64,000 nucleotides of DNA from positions 372,001 through 436,000 of the forward strand of contig CP045239.1 in assembly GCA_020541345.1 (NCBI GenBank), given 5' to 3'. The notes under the pieces were generated by a model that made no database searches, had not been told where the DNA came from, and saw nothing but the letters and a program-made list of their open reading frames with translations. This DNA is from Candidatus Ecksteinia adelgidicola. GTDB taxonomy: Bacteria > Pseudomonadota > Gammaproteobacteria > Enterobacterales > Enterobacteriaceae. A program made the position numbers and the translations under genes. Positions 41,043 to 52,723 of this stretch are shown piece after piece (the first letter of the stretch is position 1; the number at the start of each line of letters is the position of its first letter).

Positions 41043-41743
41043 CTCATGTTAAATGTTTATTTAAAAAATATAAATATTTATGTATTGATATATTAATGAT
41101 TAACCATAGTTAAAATAATTATCTCATTTTTTATGTAAAACAAGATAATGATTATTAGTTATAATAATTTTTACTTTGTAACTCACTTTAGATATATTTA
41201 AAAATAAAATTTATTTAAATTATCATTATACTTTAATATTTTAAATAAAATTTTATATTTCTGAATTATGTGACAAATCAATATTTTTATTTAAAAATAC
41301 GAGTATAAAACTAAAATATTATCATCGATAATTGTAATTTTAAATAAAATATTATTATTTATTAAGCACAATAAAAATAAAAATAATTTATTAAAAGTGA
41401 ATTTTTTATTATATAAATAGTTTAATATATTCATTAATTAATTTAAAAAATTAAAAAGTATATTACATAAAATATTTTATATGAAATATATAAATAATTT
41501 TTTATTTTTTTATAAAAACATTTCATATAAAAAATATTTAATAACATATATAATAAATTATTAGTATTTGATTTATTTAAAATAAACAGTTTATTATTAT
41601 AAAAATAAAACATTTTTTAAAAAAATAATTGTTAAATTAATTTTAATATTTTCTTTTAATTTTAATTAAAATAATATAACATTGATTAAAAAATAAGTTG
41701 TTATTTAATTGATTAAATTAATAAAACTATATATTATATTTAT
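41043..41743. other. Non-coding gap after tRNA-Met
   Basis: About 700 bases between the convergent tRNA pair and birA. No gene or terminator could be picked out. Confidence 0.65.
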
Positions 41744-42703
41744 TTATTCTATAGTTCGAAGAGATATTTCTCCATTAAAAAAAGATTTAACGATACCTTC
41801 TTGATCTAGTAATAAAGCTCCATGTTGATCAATTCCTCTACAAATACCAAAGATATAATGTTTATTAATTAATAATTTAACAGATTGATTAATAAAGTTA
41901 TCTAATCGTCGCCAACGGTCTAAAAATGGGATCATTCCACTGCATTCAAATTTCTTTAAAGAATATCTTATTTCATTAATCAGAATAGCAGTAAGTTTAT
42001 TCCGATCAATGTAAATACCTGCTTCTTGTAAATTAATCCATTTTTTATTAATAATATTCTTAAAAGTATCTTGCATAGCAATATTAATACCAATTCCAAT
42101 AACAAGATAATTGAAATTGTTTTTTTTTACACACTCAATTAAAATACCTGCCAATTTTCGATTATTAAGATATATATCATTAGGCCACTTTACTCTAACA
42201 TCTGTTGCACCAAAACCTTGTAATACTTCAGCTACAATTATTCCGATGATTAAACTAAGTCCAATAACTGTTATTAATTCTTTTTTAAAACACCAAAATA
42301 TTGACAAACAAATATTCATTCCAAATGGTGATATCCACTTCCGTCCATAACGACCTCGTCCATGCTTTTGATATTCAGATATACAAACATCTCCTGATTT
42401 AAGAGAACAGATATGATCTAGTAAATATTGATTAGTTGAATTTACTATTGGTATCACAATAATACGCTTATCTTCTAAAAAATTAAGGATGTGATTAATT
42501 TTTAAACATTGTATTGAATTTAAAAGAATATATCCTTTATTAGGTATAATAAGTACATTAACACCCCATGTTAGAATGCTCTGAATGTACTGATCAAGAG
42601 TTTTTTGATCAATATTTAACATTTTAATTAATGTTTTAGAAAAATGAAAATCACCATTAGATAAAAGTGTAATTAATTTCATTTTTATTTTTATATTTTT
42701 CAT
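41744..42703 (-). CDS. birA: Biotin-protein ligase / biotin operon repressor BirA
   Basis: Attaches biotin to the AccB subunit of acetyl-CoA carboxylase and, in E. coli, represses bio genes. It has 319 residues against 321. The N-terminal winged helix-turn-helix (about 1-60) is still present but the recognition helix has drifted (DQKTLDQYIQSI). The ligase core has the biotinyl-AMP loop GRGRYG at 115-120 (Arg118 kept, Arg119 changed to Tyr), VRVKWPNDIYL and KLAGILIE with the catalytic lysine, then the C-terminal SH3-like domain. Its ATG overlaps the murB stop by four bases (ATGA), as in the E. coli murB-birA pair. Ligase function is near certain; repression is doubtful. Confidence 0.96.
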   Translation of the reverse strand: MKNIKIKMKLITLLSNGDFHFSKTLIKMLNIDQKTLDQYIQSILTWGVNVLIIPNKGYILLNSIQCLKINHILNFLEDKRIIVIPIVNSTNQYLLDHICSLKSGDVCISEYQKHGRGRYGRKWISPFGMNICLSIFWCFKKELITVIGLSLIIGIIVAEVLQGFGATDVRVKWPNDIYLNNRKLAGILIECVKKNNFNYLVIGIGINIAMQDTFKNIINKKWINLQEAGIYIDRNKLTAILINEIRYSLKKFECSGMIPFLDRWRRLDNFINQSVKLLINKHYIFGICRGIDQHGALLLDQEGIVKSFFNGEISLRTIE

Positions 42704-43746
42704 GATAATATTTTCAGTGCGTCTAATACACCAGTTGCACCAATGAAGCGTACCTCAGGTTCTAACCATAAATTAAATTTTTTTCCTACAGTATTACGCA
42801 CATATCGAGCTAAATTAACAATATCTTGGCTAGTGGCGTTATTTTTATTTGTTATAATTAACGCTTGATGATTAGATATAGAAGCTCCACCTATTTGAAA
42901 TCCTTTTAGTTTACATTGTTCAATCATCCAAGCTGCAGATAATTTAATTTCTTTTGTTATTTGTGGATAATATGGCATATTTGGATATTGTTTAATTAGT
43001 GATTTAAAAATATCTTTTTTAACAAATGGGTTTTTAAAAAAACTACCTGCATTTCCAATTTTTCGAAAATCAGGTAATTTACTACGACGAATGGCACAAA
43101 TAAAATTAAATATTTGACTTGGTGTTACAGTCTTTATATCTAATTTTATTAAATCTTGATGTGTTAATATTGGTTTCCATTTTTTTTGTAAACATAGACC
43201 GATTCCAACAATAATATATCCAATTTGAAATTGATATTTAAATATGCTATCACGATAACTAAAATAACAATTTTTGTTCGGAATACGCATGATATTACCA
43301 GTAAATAAATTTAAAAGATCAACATATTCGCAAACATTTTTTAATTCAATTCCATAAGCTCCAATATTCTGAATTGGAGTAGATCCTGCTAAACCTGGAA
43401 TAAGTGCTAAATTTTCTAATCCAGCAATACCAATTTTTAGTGTATAACAAACTAAATTATGCCAATTTTCTCCTGATTTTATATGAAGGTGCCATGTATG
43501 TTTTTTCTCTACAATGTCAAGACCTTGTAATTTATTAATCATGATTGTACCAATAAAATTTTCAAGAAATAGCACATTACTACCTTCACCTAATACTAAT
43601 AATGGCATTTTATATTTTTGAATTTCCTTCCAAACTGTTAGCATTAAATCAATTGTATCTGCAATAACAAAATGTGCAGTACGAACTGGAAGTAAAAAAG
43701 TATTATTATATTTTAAAGAAGTGTTATTAGTAGAAAAAATGTTCAA
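42700..43746 (-). CDS. murB: UDP-N-acetylenolpyruvoylglucosamine reductase
   Basis: FAD enzyme that reduces enolpyruvyl-UDP-GlcNAc to UDP-MurNAc, the second committed step of peptidoglycan synthesis. It is type I MurB: FAD-binding LVLGEGSNVLFL, LENLALIPGLAGSTPIQNIGAYG, the substrate-binding YRDSIF, the proton-donor serine in GNAGSFFKNP and the glutamate in LEPEVRFIGATG. The start is a TTG at 43746 with AGG upstream. There is no ATG before residue 35, and the segment TSLKYNNTF matches the E. coli start HSLKPWNTF, giving a short extension of about seven residues. It is co-transcribed and translationally coupled with birA. Confidence 0.95.
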   Translation of the reverse strand: MNIFSTNNTSLKYNNTFLLPVRTAHFVIADTIDLMLTVWKEIQKYKMPLLVLGEGSNVLFLENFIGTIMINKLQGLDIVEKKHTWHLHIKSGENWHNLVCYTLKIGIAGLENLALIPGLAGSTPIQNIGAYGIELKNVCEYVDLLNLFTGNIMRIPNKNCYFSYRDSIFKYQFQIGYIIVGIGLCLQKKWKPILTHQDLIKLDIKTVTPSQIFNFICAIRRSKLPDFRKIGNAGSFFKNPFVKKDIFKSLIKQYPNMPYYPQITKEIKLSAAWMIEQCKLKGFQIGGASISNHQALIITNKNNATSQDIVNLARYVRNTVGKKFNLWLEPEVRFIGATGVLDALKILS

Positions 43747-44601
43747 TATTTTATACCTGTAAAGAACAGCATATTTTTAAAATTTTTTAGATATTATAAT
43801 TCTTTGTATAAATTTAAATAGTATTTATTACTTAATGAAAATTGTTACGAACATATTATTATATAAAAATTTATCATTTTTAAAATATTTTTATTAGTTT
43901 TGTAAAATGATTTTAAAAATATAAAATTAATAAAAAAGATTCATTTAAATATATAAAATGAATATTTTACTACTTTTTAAAGTATATAAAAATATTCAAT
44001 ACACATTTTTAATATCTTATTTTATTTATGAATCAAGAAAAAATATTATTTTAATATATTAAGATAATTTAATACATTTATAAATTAATTATAAAGATAA
44101 TAGATAATATAATAGTTAATATAAAATATAATTAATACTGAAAATGTAATATTAAATGTATGTATTTAATGCTAGTGAATTTACATTTTATATTATTATT
44201 TATATTTTTTTATATATATTTATAATTATAATACTTAACAAATAGTACTTAATTAAAATAGAACGAAATTTTATAAAATTTAATAATTTTAAATTAAATA
44301 ATAATATTAATATAATCAATTATAAAAATCTTAATTATCAATTATAAAAATAGATTTATATATCTTCATTTAATACGAAGAATATCTTCATGAATGAACA
44401 CTTTACTAAAAAATTAATATATAAAATTAAAATTTTTTCAATAAATTTTAATTATTGTAAGATAAATGTATTATGCATAAAAACAATATTAAAATTTTTT
44501 ATTAAAGTTAAATATATATTATCTATCATTTCAAATGTGATATTATTTTTTTATTTAATTAATAGTATATTATTAACTTTTTTATAATGTTACTTATAGA
44601 T
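43747..44601. other. Non-coding gap, topA to murB
   Basis: About 850 bases between topA (which ends at 44602 and continues away) and murB. It has a direct repeat at 44316. A 65-codon plus-strand frame at 44390-44587 is low-complexity and rejected. No topA terminator was recognised. Confidence 0.65.
44316..44351. repeat. Direct repeat, 14 bp, period 22
   Basis: TCAATTATAAAAAT occurs at 44316-44329 and at 44338-44351, consistent with a partly diverged 22-bp tandem duplication. Confidence 0.75.
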
Positions 44602-47199
44602 TTACTTTTTATCTTCGATCCATTTTCCTTTTACGTAAAAAGAAAACCAACCAGTAGATTTTCCATCTTTTTCTGAAGTAATATATTGTTGATTTTTTTT
44701 ATGACTAAATCGTACTAATGTCTCATTACCTACATTATCTATTAAAGGAGCATCTGTTAGATAATGAAATTTTTTTGGTAAACGATTTTTAAAGTATATT
44801 AATTCTTTTACTAGTGGAGCACGAGTTTCTCGAGATTTCGGAAATGTATTAGCTGATAAAAACAAACCAGATTTACCATCTCTCAAAACAAAGTAAGCAT
44901 CAGATTTATGACACAATAACTCTGGTAATGGAACAGCATCTTCTCTTGATGGTTCAATTTTACCGTTAGATAATATTTTTCTAGTTTTTTTACAATTCTC
45001 GTTAGTGCAACTCATATATTTACCAAAACGGCCTATTTTCAAATTCATTGTAGAAGAACATTTGTCGCATTGAACTATTAGTTTATGATGTCTTTTTAAA
45101 CAAAATTTTCCTTCTTCAATTGTATAACCATTACACGTTGGATTATTACCGCATATATGTAATTTAGATAAGTTATTAATGAAATAACTATCCATTGCTG
45201 TGCCGCACTTTTGACAACGCTTTCGAGCAAGTAATGCATTTGTTTCAGCTTCATCTCCTTCTAATATATTAAGTAATTCTATTTCTGGTATTAAATTAAT
45301 AGTAATTTTACAGCGTTCTTTTGATGATAATGTATATCCAGAACATCCAAGAAAAACTCCAGTACTAGCAGTTCGTATACCCATTTTTCGGCCACAATTT
45401 AAACAATTGATACTTGTTATAACTACTGTGTTTTGGCGCATGCCTCCTTCTTCTGAATTTTTTTCTGCTATTTTCAATTGTTTATTAAAATGAATAAAAA
45501 ATTCATTTAACATAGTTTTCCACTCAGTATCATTTTTTGAAATTTGATCTAACCTGTCTTCCATACAAGCTGTAAAATTATAACTCATAAGATCATTAAA
45601 ATTTTCTATTAAGCGATCAGTCACAATCTCACCTATTTTCTCTGCGTAAAAACGCTGATTTTCTACTCGAACATATCCTCGATCTTGAATAGTTGAAATA
45701 ATTGAAGCATAGGTTGACGGGCGACCAATGCCCCGTTTTTCTAGTTCTTTTACTAAAGAAGCATCACTGTAACGTGATGGAGGTTTGGTAAAATGTTGAG
45801 TTGATAGCAATTTTTTTAAATTTAGCTCACTATTAACTTTAATACATGGTAATATGCATGTTTTATATCCTTGAAGTTGTGAAGGTATTATTTTCGTCCA
45901 ACCATCAAAACGAAGTTGATAACTTTTAGAACGTAAATAATAATTATCAGCTTGAACTAATAATATACTAACATCATACTGCGCTGGTAACATTTGACAT
46001 GCTACAAATTGACGCCAGATTAAAGAATACAATTTTTTTGCGTCTAGTTTCATGTCTTTTAACTGATTAGAAAGTATAGTGACATTTGAAGGACGAATAG
46101 CTTCATGTGCTTCTAATAAATTTTTTTTATTACTATATTGATTTGGTAATTGTGGTAAATAATTAGAACCAAATTGATTTTTAATATAATCACGAACCAC
46201 ATTAAGAGCATCTTTATTTAAACTAGTAGAATCAGTACGCATATATGTAATATATCCAGCTTCATATAATGCTTGAGATAAAGCCATGGTTTTTTTTACA
46301 TTAAAATGTAAATGTGTACTAGCAGCTTGCTGTAAAGTAGAGGTAATAAACGGTGAATTGGCTTTACGACTGACAAGTTTATCTTGACGACTTAAAACAG
46401 TGTAACGTGCTTTTTCTAATAATTTAATAGCACTTTGAGTATCTTGATGATTTATTAATTTTAAGGATTTATTATAAATATGTGATACTTTCATTCGTAA
46501 GATTATATTATGTTCTATAAATAAATCAGCATGTATTGAAAAATATTCTTTGGGAATAAATTTTTTAATATCACGTTCTCGATCAACTAATAATCTAAGA
46601 GCTACAGATTGAACGCGTCCTGCAGATAAACCCCGTGCGATTTTTTTCCAAAGTAATGGAGAAATCATATAACCTACTATACGATCCATAAATCGCCGTG
46701 CTTGTTGTGCATGAATTCGAGAAATGTTTAATTTTCCTGGATTCTTGAACGCTTTCTGAATAGATTTTTTAGTAATTTCATTGAAAACTACACGACTAAA
46801 TTTTTCATCTTTTTCACCAATTACTTCTTTTAAATGCCAAGCAATAGCTTCTCCTTCACGATCAAGATCAGTTGCAAGATAAATATGTTCAACTTGTTTT
46901 GCTAAAGATTTTAATTCAGAGACTATTTTTTCTTTACCTGGAAGAATTTCATAATTGGCTTTCCATCCATGATAAGGATCAATTCCTATACGTTTTACTA
47001 ACATTTTTTGATGTTGATTGTCTTTACTTATATTTTTCTTAGATTGAACTAAGTTAGTTTTTTTTTTATTAGTTGATCGTTTAGGCGACAAATCACGAAT
47101 ATGACCAATACTAGATTTAACTATAAAATTTTCTCCTAAATATTGATTGATAGTTTTAGCTTTTGCCGGAGACTCAACTATTACAAGAACTTTTTCCAT
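44602..47199 (-). CDS. topA: DNA topoisomerase I
   Basis: Relaxes negative supercoils behind RNA polymerase (type IA). It has 865 residues, the same as E. coli. The Toprim domain starts at [13 protein letters not shown] and has [15 protein letters not shown]. The active-site tyrosine in [10 protein letters not shown] is Tyr319, the E. coli position. All three C-terminal four-cysteine zinc motifs are intact (CLNCGRKM..., CQKCGTAM..., CDKCSSTM...), followed by the C-terminal ribbon repeats. AAGG lies about six bases upstream of the ATG. The insert around residue 56 is lysine-rich and coded by an A10 tract (47058-47067) that is in frame. Confidence 0.98.
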   Translation of the reverse strand: MEKVLVIVESPAKAKTINQYLGENFIVKSSIGHIRDLSPKRSTNKKKTNLVQSKKNISKDNQHQKMLVKRIGIDPYHGWKANYEILPGKEKIVSELKSLAKQVEHIYLATDLDREGEAIAWHLKEVIGEKDEKFSRVVFNEITKKSIQKAFKNPGKLNISRIHAQQARRFMDRIVGYMISPLLWKKIARGLSAGRVQSVALRLLVDRERDIKKFIPKEYFSIHADLFIEHNIILRMKVSHIYNKSLKLINHQDTQSAIKLLEKARYTVLSRQDKLVSRKANSPFITSTLQQAASTHLHFNVKKTMALSQALYEAGYITYMRTDSTSLNKDALNVVRDYIKNQFGSNYLPQLPNQYSNKKNLLEAHEAIRPSNVTILSNQLKDMKLDAKKLYSLIWRQFVACQMLPAQYDVSILLVQADNYYLRSKSYQLRFDGWTKIIPSQLQGYKTCILPCIKVNSELNLKKLLSTQHFTKPPSRYSDASLVKELEKRGIGRPSTYASIISTIQDRGYVRVENQRFYAEKIGEIVTDRLIENFNDLMSYNFTACMEDRLDQISKNDTEWKTMLNEFFIHFNKQLKIAEKNSEEGGMRQNTVVITSINCLNCGRKMGIRTASTGVFLGCSGYTLSSKERCKITINLIPEIELLNILEGDEAETNALLARKRCQKCGTAMDSYFINNLSKLHICGNNPTCNGYTIEEGKFCLKRHHKLIVQCDKCSSTMNLKIGRFGKYMSCTNENCKKTRKILSNGKIEPSREDAVPLPELLCHKSDAYFVLRDGKSGLFLSANTFPKSRETRAPLVKELIYFKNRLPKKFHYLTDAPLIDNVGNETLVRFSHKKNQQYITSEKDGKSTGWFSFYVKGKWIEDKK

Positions 47200-49027
47200 A
47201 TTTGCCTTTATATAACATGTAAATTTAAATAATAAAATAACTATTTTATTATGATGTTATAATCGTATAATTTTTTTTAATAAAATCGTTAATATACTTT
47301 TCAAGTATTTAGCTATTTTAATTAAAAATAATTTATTAATTTTAATATTGATTTAATAAAATCATATTTATATTAATAATGTAAATATGATTTATGTTTA
47401 ATAAATTAGTTTGTTTAAAAAAATAAATTATATTTTCGTTTTTTAATAAAGATACACTTTTAATGAATATTATAAATTTTGTTATTAAAACATAAAACTA
47501 TAATAATTATAAAATATTGTTTATAATTTATAATATTATATACTAAATCAGTATTCTCATATACAATATAAAATATGAATATTTTTTATGAATCATATTT
47601 ACAATAATATATTTTTATAAATTGCATGATATTATTTAAAAATTTAAACAAACATGTTATTTTTAAGATAAAAAAATATCAAAAATAAAATTGTTTTTTA
47701 TAAGAAACGAATTTTAAGTTTTGTATTATACTTTAATAAAATATTTATTGTTATTACATAATATTTATACATTAAATCTTATATTTTGATCACTTATTTC
47801 TTAATTTAAATAAAATAAAACAAATATCAATAATATCATATTTTTTTTTATCAGATAAATATAAATCATACAATGTTAGTATTTATTATAAATTTTACAA
47901 ATGGATATTAATTTCTAATTTTTAATCTATAACGATAATGTTTGATTATGTAATATATCATTTAAAATAATATTTTTATATATTGAAATATATTTCTTAC
48001 TTTTAAACATAACTAAAAACAGTTTATAGAGTAAATCCTTGAATAAAACTATAAAATTAACATTAATTACATGAAGTTATATAATGTATAAAATAACAAA
48101 GTATAAAATAATAAACAAATTATTTTTTCACTATAAATATTATTATAATTATAAAATATTTTCTCTAAAAAATTTTGTTTTAAGTAACTTGTCGTATTTA
48201 ATAAATGTAATCGTATAATTGTGAATTTTAATTTACCATTATTTTTATATATTTATATTTTATATAATTTTAAGTCTATATTTAAAATAAAAAAATAAAA
48301 TATAAAATATATTATATATTGTATAAATATTTAATTAGTTTTTTTATTTTTAAAATATTTTTATAAAATATATAGCATATTTTACAGAATATGTTATATT
48401 AAAATAGAATAATTATTTTAATATTATGCAATAAAATTTATTAAATGTGATAAAATAATACAAAATTTTAAAAAATACTATTTTGTATTATTTATGCTAT
48501 TTGTGTTAAACATAATAGATAAAACTACTAATTAATATAAAAGTATATTTTTATTAAAAATGTTTTTATTGCGTTAAGTTTAAATTCTGATTGATTAAAT
48601 TAACTAATAAAAATAAAAATTCAGAACAAATATCAATACATTTATGCATAAAAATATATTTAAAAATTGTAAATAATTTAATCAATTTTAGAAAAATTAT
48701 AAAATATTATTAAAATTTATTTATCATTTTAAATAATAACAATTAATTTATAAAATGATTATATGTTTAAAACATAAAACATAAAAATAAATAAATTTAA
48801 ATATAATTTTTTTATTAAAGTGTGTATTATAAAAAATATAAAAATATATTTTTTTATAAAAATACGAGTTAATTTTTTTTAAATAAATTTTATTATAATT
48901 AAAAATAAAAAATATATTCTTATAAAGAAATATGAACTCTTTAGTAAAGATTTTTATTGATTTATTTATAACAACTATTTTTTTAAAAAAAAAGCCTATA
49001 TTTCCTTATAATAAACGTAAGATTTCT
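47200..49027. other. Non-coding gap between divergent topA and kdsB
   Basis: About 1.8 kb that must carry both promoters. I see no gene, RNA or strong hairpin. A 32-codon in-frame extension of kdsB (48932-49027) has no family similarity and is treated as non-coding. Confidence 0.65.
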
Positions 49028-49783
49028 ATGAATTTTATTGTCATTATTCCTGCTAGACATGCTTCAACTCGATTTCCAGCTAAGCCATTAGCTAATATTA
49101 ATGGAAAGCCAATGGTAGTAAAAGTTATGATGTGCGCTTTAAAATCTGGCGCTAGTCGTGTAATTGTTGCTGTTGATCATCCAGAAGTTGCAAAAGTTGT
49201 AAAAGAAGCAGGAGGTGAAATTTGTATGACTAGTTCAGATCATAATTCTGGTACTGAACGAATAGCAGAAGTAATAGAAAAACATAAATTTTTTGATAAT
49301 CAAATTATTGTTAATTTACAAGGCGATGAGCCAATGATGCCTCCATTTATTATTAAAAAAGTAGTAGATAATCTTTATAAAAACCATACTAAAATGGCTA
49401 CGTTAGCTGTGCCAATTAATAGTGACTCAGAAGCTAAAAATATTAATGTAGTTAAAGTAGTTGTAGATTCTAAAGGTTATGCTCTTTACTTTTCTCGCTC
49501 TGTAATTCCTTACCACAATCAAAATTTAAAAATTCAAAAATATATGATGAACACTCTATACTTGCGTCATATTGGTATATATGCTTATTACGCTGGATTT
49601 ATTCGCTATTATGTTCGTTTGAAACCAAGTCCGTTAGAAAAGATTGAATTACTAGAACAGTTGAGAGCACTTTGGTACGGAGAAAACATTTACGTTACTA
49701 TTTCCAAAAATATAGAACTGATTAGTGTTGACCATGTTGAAGATTTAAAACGTATACAAAATAATTTTTATAGTAAAAAGTAA
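49028..49783 (+). CDS. kdsB: CMP-KDO synthetase (3-deoxy-manno-octulosonate cytidylyltransferase)
   Basis: Activates KDO with CTP for the inner core of lipopolysaccharide. The 251 residues match E. coli Kds[25 protein letters not shown] (nucleotide-binding start), [52 protein letters not shown] and [20 protein letters not shown]. The start at ATG 49028 fits the E. coli N-terminus MSFVVIIPAR. The ribosome site is weak (AAGAT). Together with LolB this implies that the cell still makes an LPS-bearing outer membrane. Confidence 0.96.
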   Translation: MNFIVIIPARHASTRFPAKPLANINGKPMVVKVMMCALKSGASRVIVAVDHPEVAKVVKEAGGEICMTSSDHNSGTERIAEVIEKHKFFDNQIIVNLQGDEPMMPPFIIKKVVDNLYKNHTKMATLAVPINSDSEAKNINVVKVVVDSKGYALYFSRSVIPYHNQNLKIQKYMMNTLYLRHIGIYAYYAGFIRYYVRLKPSPLEKIELLEQLRALWYGENIYVTISKNIELISVDHVEDLKRIQNNFYSKK

Positions 49784-50325
49784 TATTTAACATTAAATAT
49801 ATTATTATTTTTTACAAACTTTAAAATAGCAGAATTTATATAAGTCTATAAATTACAAAATTACTGTAATAATTTTTCGTTAAAACATTAAATTTTTTGA
49901 CATTTATACATAAACATGATATTAATTTATAAATAAATATTAAAATAAATCGCTATAGATTATTCTAACAAAAAACGTTCAAAATTCACTATAAAATTAG
50001 TGTCATTAAAATTATTTTCGTTTTATAAAATTTTTTAGATCAAAATAAAATTTATATAAATCTAAAAAGTATAAAATTAATTAAAGAATTAAAAAAATAA
50101 AAATTAATAATAAATATATTTCAGTTGAATATTAAAAAAAACACACACAATTATTATTAATAGATAAAATTAATACATACATGATAAAATGCTAATTATG
50201 AAACATAAAAAAATATTTTATAGATGATATATGATACAATCATAATATAATTAAATATTAGTATTTCATAATATTTAATATACTTAAAATTTTTTTATAT
50301 TAATTATCATAATTAAAAAATAATT
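49784..50325. other. Non-coding gap between convergent kdsB and nadK
   Basis: About 540 AT-rich bases. No gene or convincing terminator is visible for either neighbour. Confidence 0.65.
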
Positions 50326-51204
50326 TTAAAATAATTTTTTTGACCAACCAAGTTTTAAACTTAATGTCTTAAAATAATCATAATGTTTAGGATGAATGAG
50401 ATTTAAATAAAAGTCACTACGTCGTATGAGTATTTTTTCATCTCCTTGAATAGACATACTGGTTTGACTATCGCAACTAATCTTAAGGTCAATATTGTTT
50501 TTTAAAAACTTTAATTGAATAATACTATTGCTATTTATTACTAGTGGACGATCAGATAAAGTATGTGAAAACATAGGAACTAATGCAATAGCATCTAAAG
50601 ATGGACTAAGTATAGGTCCACCAGCAGAAAGTGAATAAGCTGTAGAACCAGTTGGAGTCGTAATAATTAAACCATCAGATCGTTGAGAAAAAGCAAAACA
50701 GTCATTAATATATACTTCAAACTCAATCATATGTGCTACTTTTCTAGAATGCAATACAACTTCATTGATAGCAGTTCCAATACAATATGACTTTTTCCCT
50801 TTATATATAATACTTTCTAGTAAAAAACGTTGTTCATCGATATATTCACCTTGTAATATACTTTTTAAGTATTGTAATGTATTATCAGGACCAAGATCAG
50901 TAAGAAAACCTAAATTTCCACGATTAATTCCAATTACTTTAATATCATAATATGCTAATATTCTTGCAGCACCAAGCATATTTCCATCACCACCTACAAC
51001 TATTGCTAAATCAGCTTCTTGACCAATATAATTTACATCACCAATAATAGCTTTTTTTATTTTTAAAGTTTGAGCTATTTTATTTTCAATAATTACATAG
51101 TAACCATGCGTAAGAAGCCAGCAATACAATGTTTTATATGTTTTTAATATTAAAGAATTATAAAAATGACCTATAATACCAATAGAAGTAAATTTTTTAT
51201 TCAT
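50326..51204 (-). CDS. nadK: NAD kinase
   Basis: Phosphorylates NAD to NADP, the only route to NADP in the cell. It has 292 residues, the E. coli length. The ATP-site motif GGDGN is at 71-75, followed by [10 protein letters not shown], the NE motif in TAINEVVLH, and [16 protein letters not shown]. The gene is divergent from grpE with 127 bases between, as in E. coli. The ribosome site AAGGAA lies eleven bases before the ATG, rather far, and sits in the 3' arm of a small hairpin (see 51215). The protein appears intact. Confidence 0.97.
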   Translation of the reverse strand: MNKKFTSIGIIGHFYNSLILKTYKTLYCWLLTHGYYVIIENKIAQTLKIKKAIIGDVNYIGQEADLAIVVGGDGNMLGAARILAYYDIKVIGINRGNLGFLTDLGPDNTLQYLKSILQGEYIDEQRFLLESIIYKGKKSYCIGTAINEVVLHSRKVAHMIEFEVYINDCFAFSQRSDGLIITTPTGSTAYSLSAGGPILSPSLDAIALVPMFSHTLSDRPLVINSNSIIQLKFLKNNIDLKISCDSQTSMSIQGDEKILIRRSDFYLNLIHPKHYDYFKTLSLKLGWSKKLF

Positions 51205-51214
51205 TTTTAAAATG

Positions 51215-51231
51215 TTCCTTTCTAGAAGGAA
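51215..51231 (-). promoter_or_regulatory. Hairpin covering the nadK ribosome site
   Basis: In the nadK leader TTCCTT pairs with AAGGAA around a 5-base loop, so the Shine-Dalgarno AAGGAA is the 3' arm of the stem. It might dampen nadK translation. The stem is only 6 bp. Confidence 0.4.
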
Positions 51232-51260
51232 TTTAATATGCCATATTATGACTTAATTAG

Positions 51261-51288
51261 CTTGAAAGAATAATCTTCATCCCCATTA
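51261..51288 (+). promoter_or_regulatory. Sigma-32 heat-shock promoter of grpE
   Basis: CTTGAAA (51261-51267), a 13-base spacer, then CCCCATTA (51281-51288) match the RpoH consensus CTTGAAA-N13/14-CCCCATnT almost perfectly. The expected start is near 51296, leaving a leader of about 35 bases before the grpE ATG. It implies that rpoH is kept elsewhere in the genome. Confidence 0.88.
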
Positions 51289-51331
51289 TAAGCCAAGTTA
51301 GGAAATCTTTACTAAGATACGGAGAAATTTC

Positions 51332-51931
51332 ATGATTAGCAAAGAAAATGAAATATTAAATAAAAAAACATTAGATAAAGTAGAAGAACTACAAGTAGTT
51401 CAATCTCATGAAATACTAAAAGAACCTGAAAAAAATGTTGATTTACGTGATGCTCGCATTTCTGAATTAGAAATTCAATTGCTTGAAAGTCAAAAAAATG
51501 AACGAAATAAACATGACGCTTTTCTTCGAGCAAAAGCAGAAATAGAAAATATAAGACGACGAACTGAACTAGATATAGAAAAAGCTCATAAGTTTGCATT
51601 AGAAAGGTTTTCTAGCGATTTATTATTTGTAGTTGATAGTTTAGAACGCGCACTAGAACTAATAGATAAAAATAATTATGAATTGAAATCAACAATTCAA
51701 GGTATTGAATTAACGTTAAAATCTTTACAAGATTTATTATATAAGTATAAAATTAAAACTATTTCTGATATAAATGTACCGTTTAATCCAGATATACATC
51801 AAGCCATGAGTCTTATTGAATCTATTGATCAAAAACCAAATTATGTCATATCAGTAATGCAGAAAGGTTATATGTTAAATGGACGATTATTACGTCCGGC
51901 AATGGTAACAGTTTCTAAATTAAAAGAATAA
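51332..51931 (+). CDS. grpE: Nucleotide exchange factor GrpE
   Basis: Releases ADP from DnaK in the Hsp70 chaperone cycle. It has 199 residues (E. coli 197). A charged N-terminal region and long helix (about 1-90, [33 protein letters not shown]) form the dimer stalk; a four-helix part ([21 protein letters not shown]) and the C-terminal beta domain contacting DnaK follow ([35 protein letters not shown]). GGAG lies eight bases before the ATG. It is driven by the heat-shock promoter at 51261 and ended by the shared terminator at 52011. It is likely to be highly expressed, as chaperones are in symbionts. Confidence 0.97.
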   Translation: MISKENEILNKKTLDKVEELQVVQSHEILKEPEKNVDLRDARISELEIQLLESQKNERNKHDAFLRAKAEIENIRRRTELDIEKAHKFALERFSSDLLFVVDSLERALELIDKNNYELKSTIQGIELTLKSLQDLLYKYKIKTISDINVPFNPDIHQAMSLIESIDQKPNYVISVMQKGYMLNGRLLRPAMVTVSKLKE

Positions 51932-52010
51932 CTTAATATTAATATAAAAAATATATATTGTAAATATGTTATTTCTATTTTAGAAATGTAAAAATTATGT
52001 AAAAATATGT

Positions 52011-52045
52011 AAAATCCGGAAATAAACACTATTTTCGGATTTTTT
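52011..52045. terminator. Bidirectional terminator between grpE and ung
   Basis: AAAATCCGGAAAT (52011-52023) pairs with ATTTTCGGATTTT (52031-52043) around the loop AAACACT, with one G-U pair. It is flanked by T residues on the plus strand and preceded by A residues, so it can serve both convergent genes. It abuts the ung stop codon. Confidence 0.85.
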
Positions 52046-52723
52046 AGAAATTTGGTAATAACCAGTTAATTGGTTTTAATCCTATGCTTTTTATTAATTG
52101 ATTAGTTTTTGAAAAATGTTTACAACCAAAAAAACCTCGATAAGCAGAAAGTGGTGATGGATGTGATGTCTTTAAAACATAGTGATAATTATCATTGATA
52201 AAAGAAGCTTTTTTTTGTGCACATGCCCCCCATAATAAAAATACTATTGGATTAGAATTTCTATTAAGTATTTTGATTACTTCATCAGTAAAAATTTCCC
52301 ATCCTAATTTAGTATGCGAATGTGCACAACCATGCTCTACAGTAAGCACTGTATTAAGTAATAGTATACCTTGTTTAGCCCAACTTTTTAAATTTCCATG
52401 TTTTTGTCGTTTAAATTGAGGAATATCAATTTCTAATTCTTTATATATATTAATAAGAGATGGAGGTAAAATAGAAACATTAGGATATGTTGAAAAAGCT
52501 AAACCATTAGCTTGATTGAAATCAAAGTAAGGATCTTGTCCAAGAATAACTACTTTAACATTTTCTAAGCTAGTAAATTTAAAAGCATTAAATATATCTT
52601 TTTGTGGTGGATATATAATTTTTCCAATTTTACGTTCAGAAATAATAAAATTGATTAAGTTAATAAAGTAAGATTTTTTTTTTCTTGATTAAAAAAGTGA
52701 TGCCAAGTAAAAGAAGAAAGCAT
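52044..52723 (-). pseudogene. ung: Uracil-DNA glycosylase, one-base frameshift in an A10 tract
   Basis: Ung removes uracil from DNA. From ATG 52723 the frame reads [14 protein letters not shown], then a run of ten A (52674-52683, T on the plus strand) throws it out of frame and a stop follows seven codons later. With eleven A the frame continues [11 protein letters not shown]...[12 protein letters not shown]...VVILGQDPY to [14 protein letters not shown], a full protein of about 226 residues against 229 in E. coli. The downstream frame is open to 52044. Catalytic Asp (GQDPY) and His (HPSPLS) remain, but the conserved YHGPGQAHG has become YFDFNQANG. It could be a young pseudogene, a gene rescued by slippage on the A-run, or a sequencing error. 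Confidence 0.85.

Noticed and set aside
44390-44587. 65-codon plus-strand frame in the topA-murB gap
   Set aside because: Low complexity, no ribosome site, no similarity recognised.
52195-52419. 74-codon plus-strand frame
   Set aside because: Antisense shadow of ung; the opposite strand gives a clear Ung sequence.
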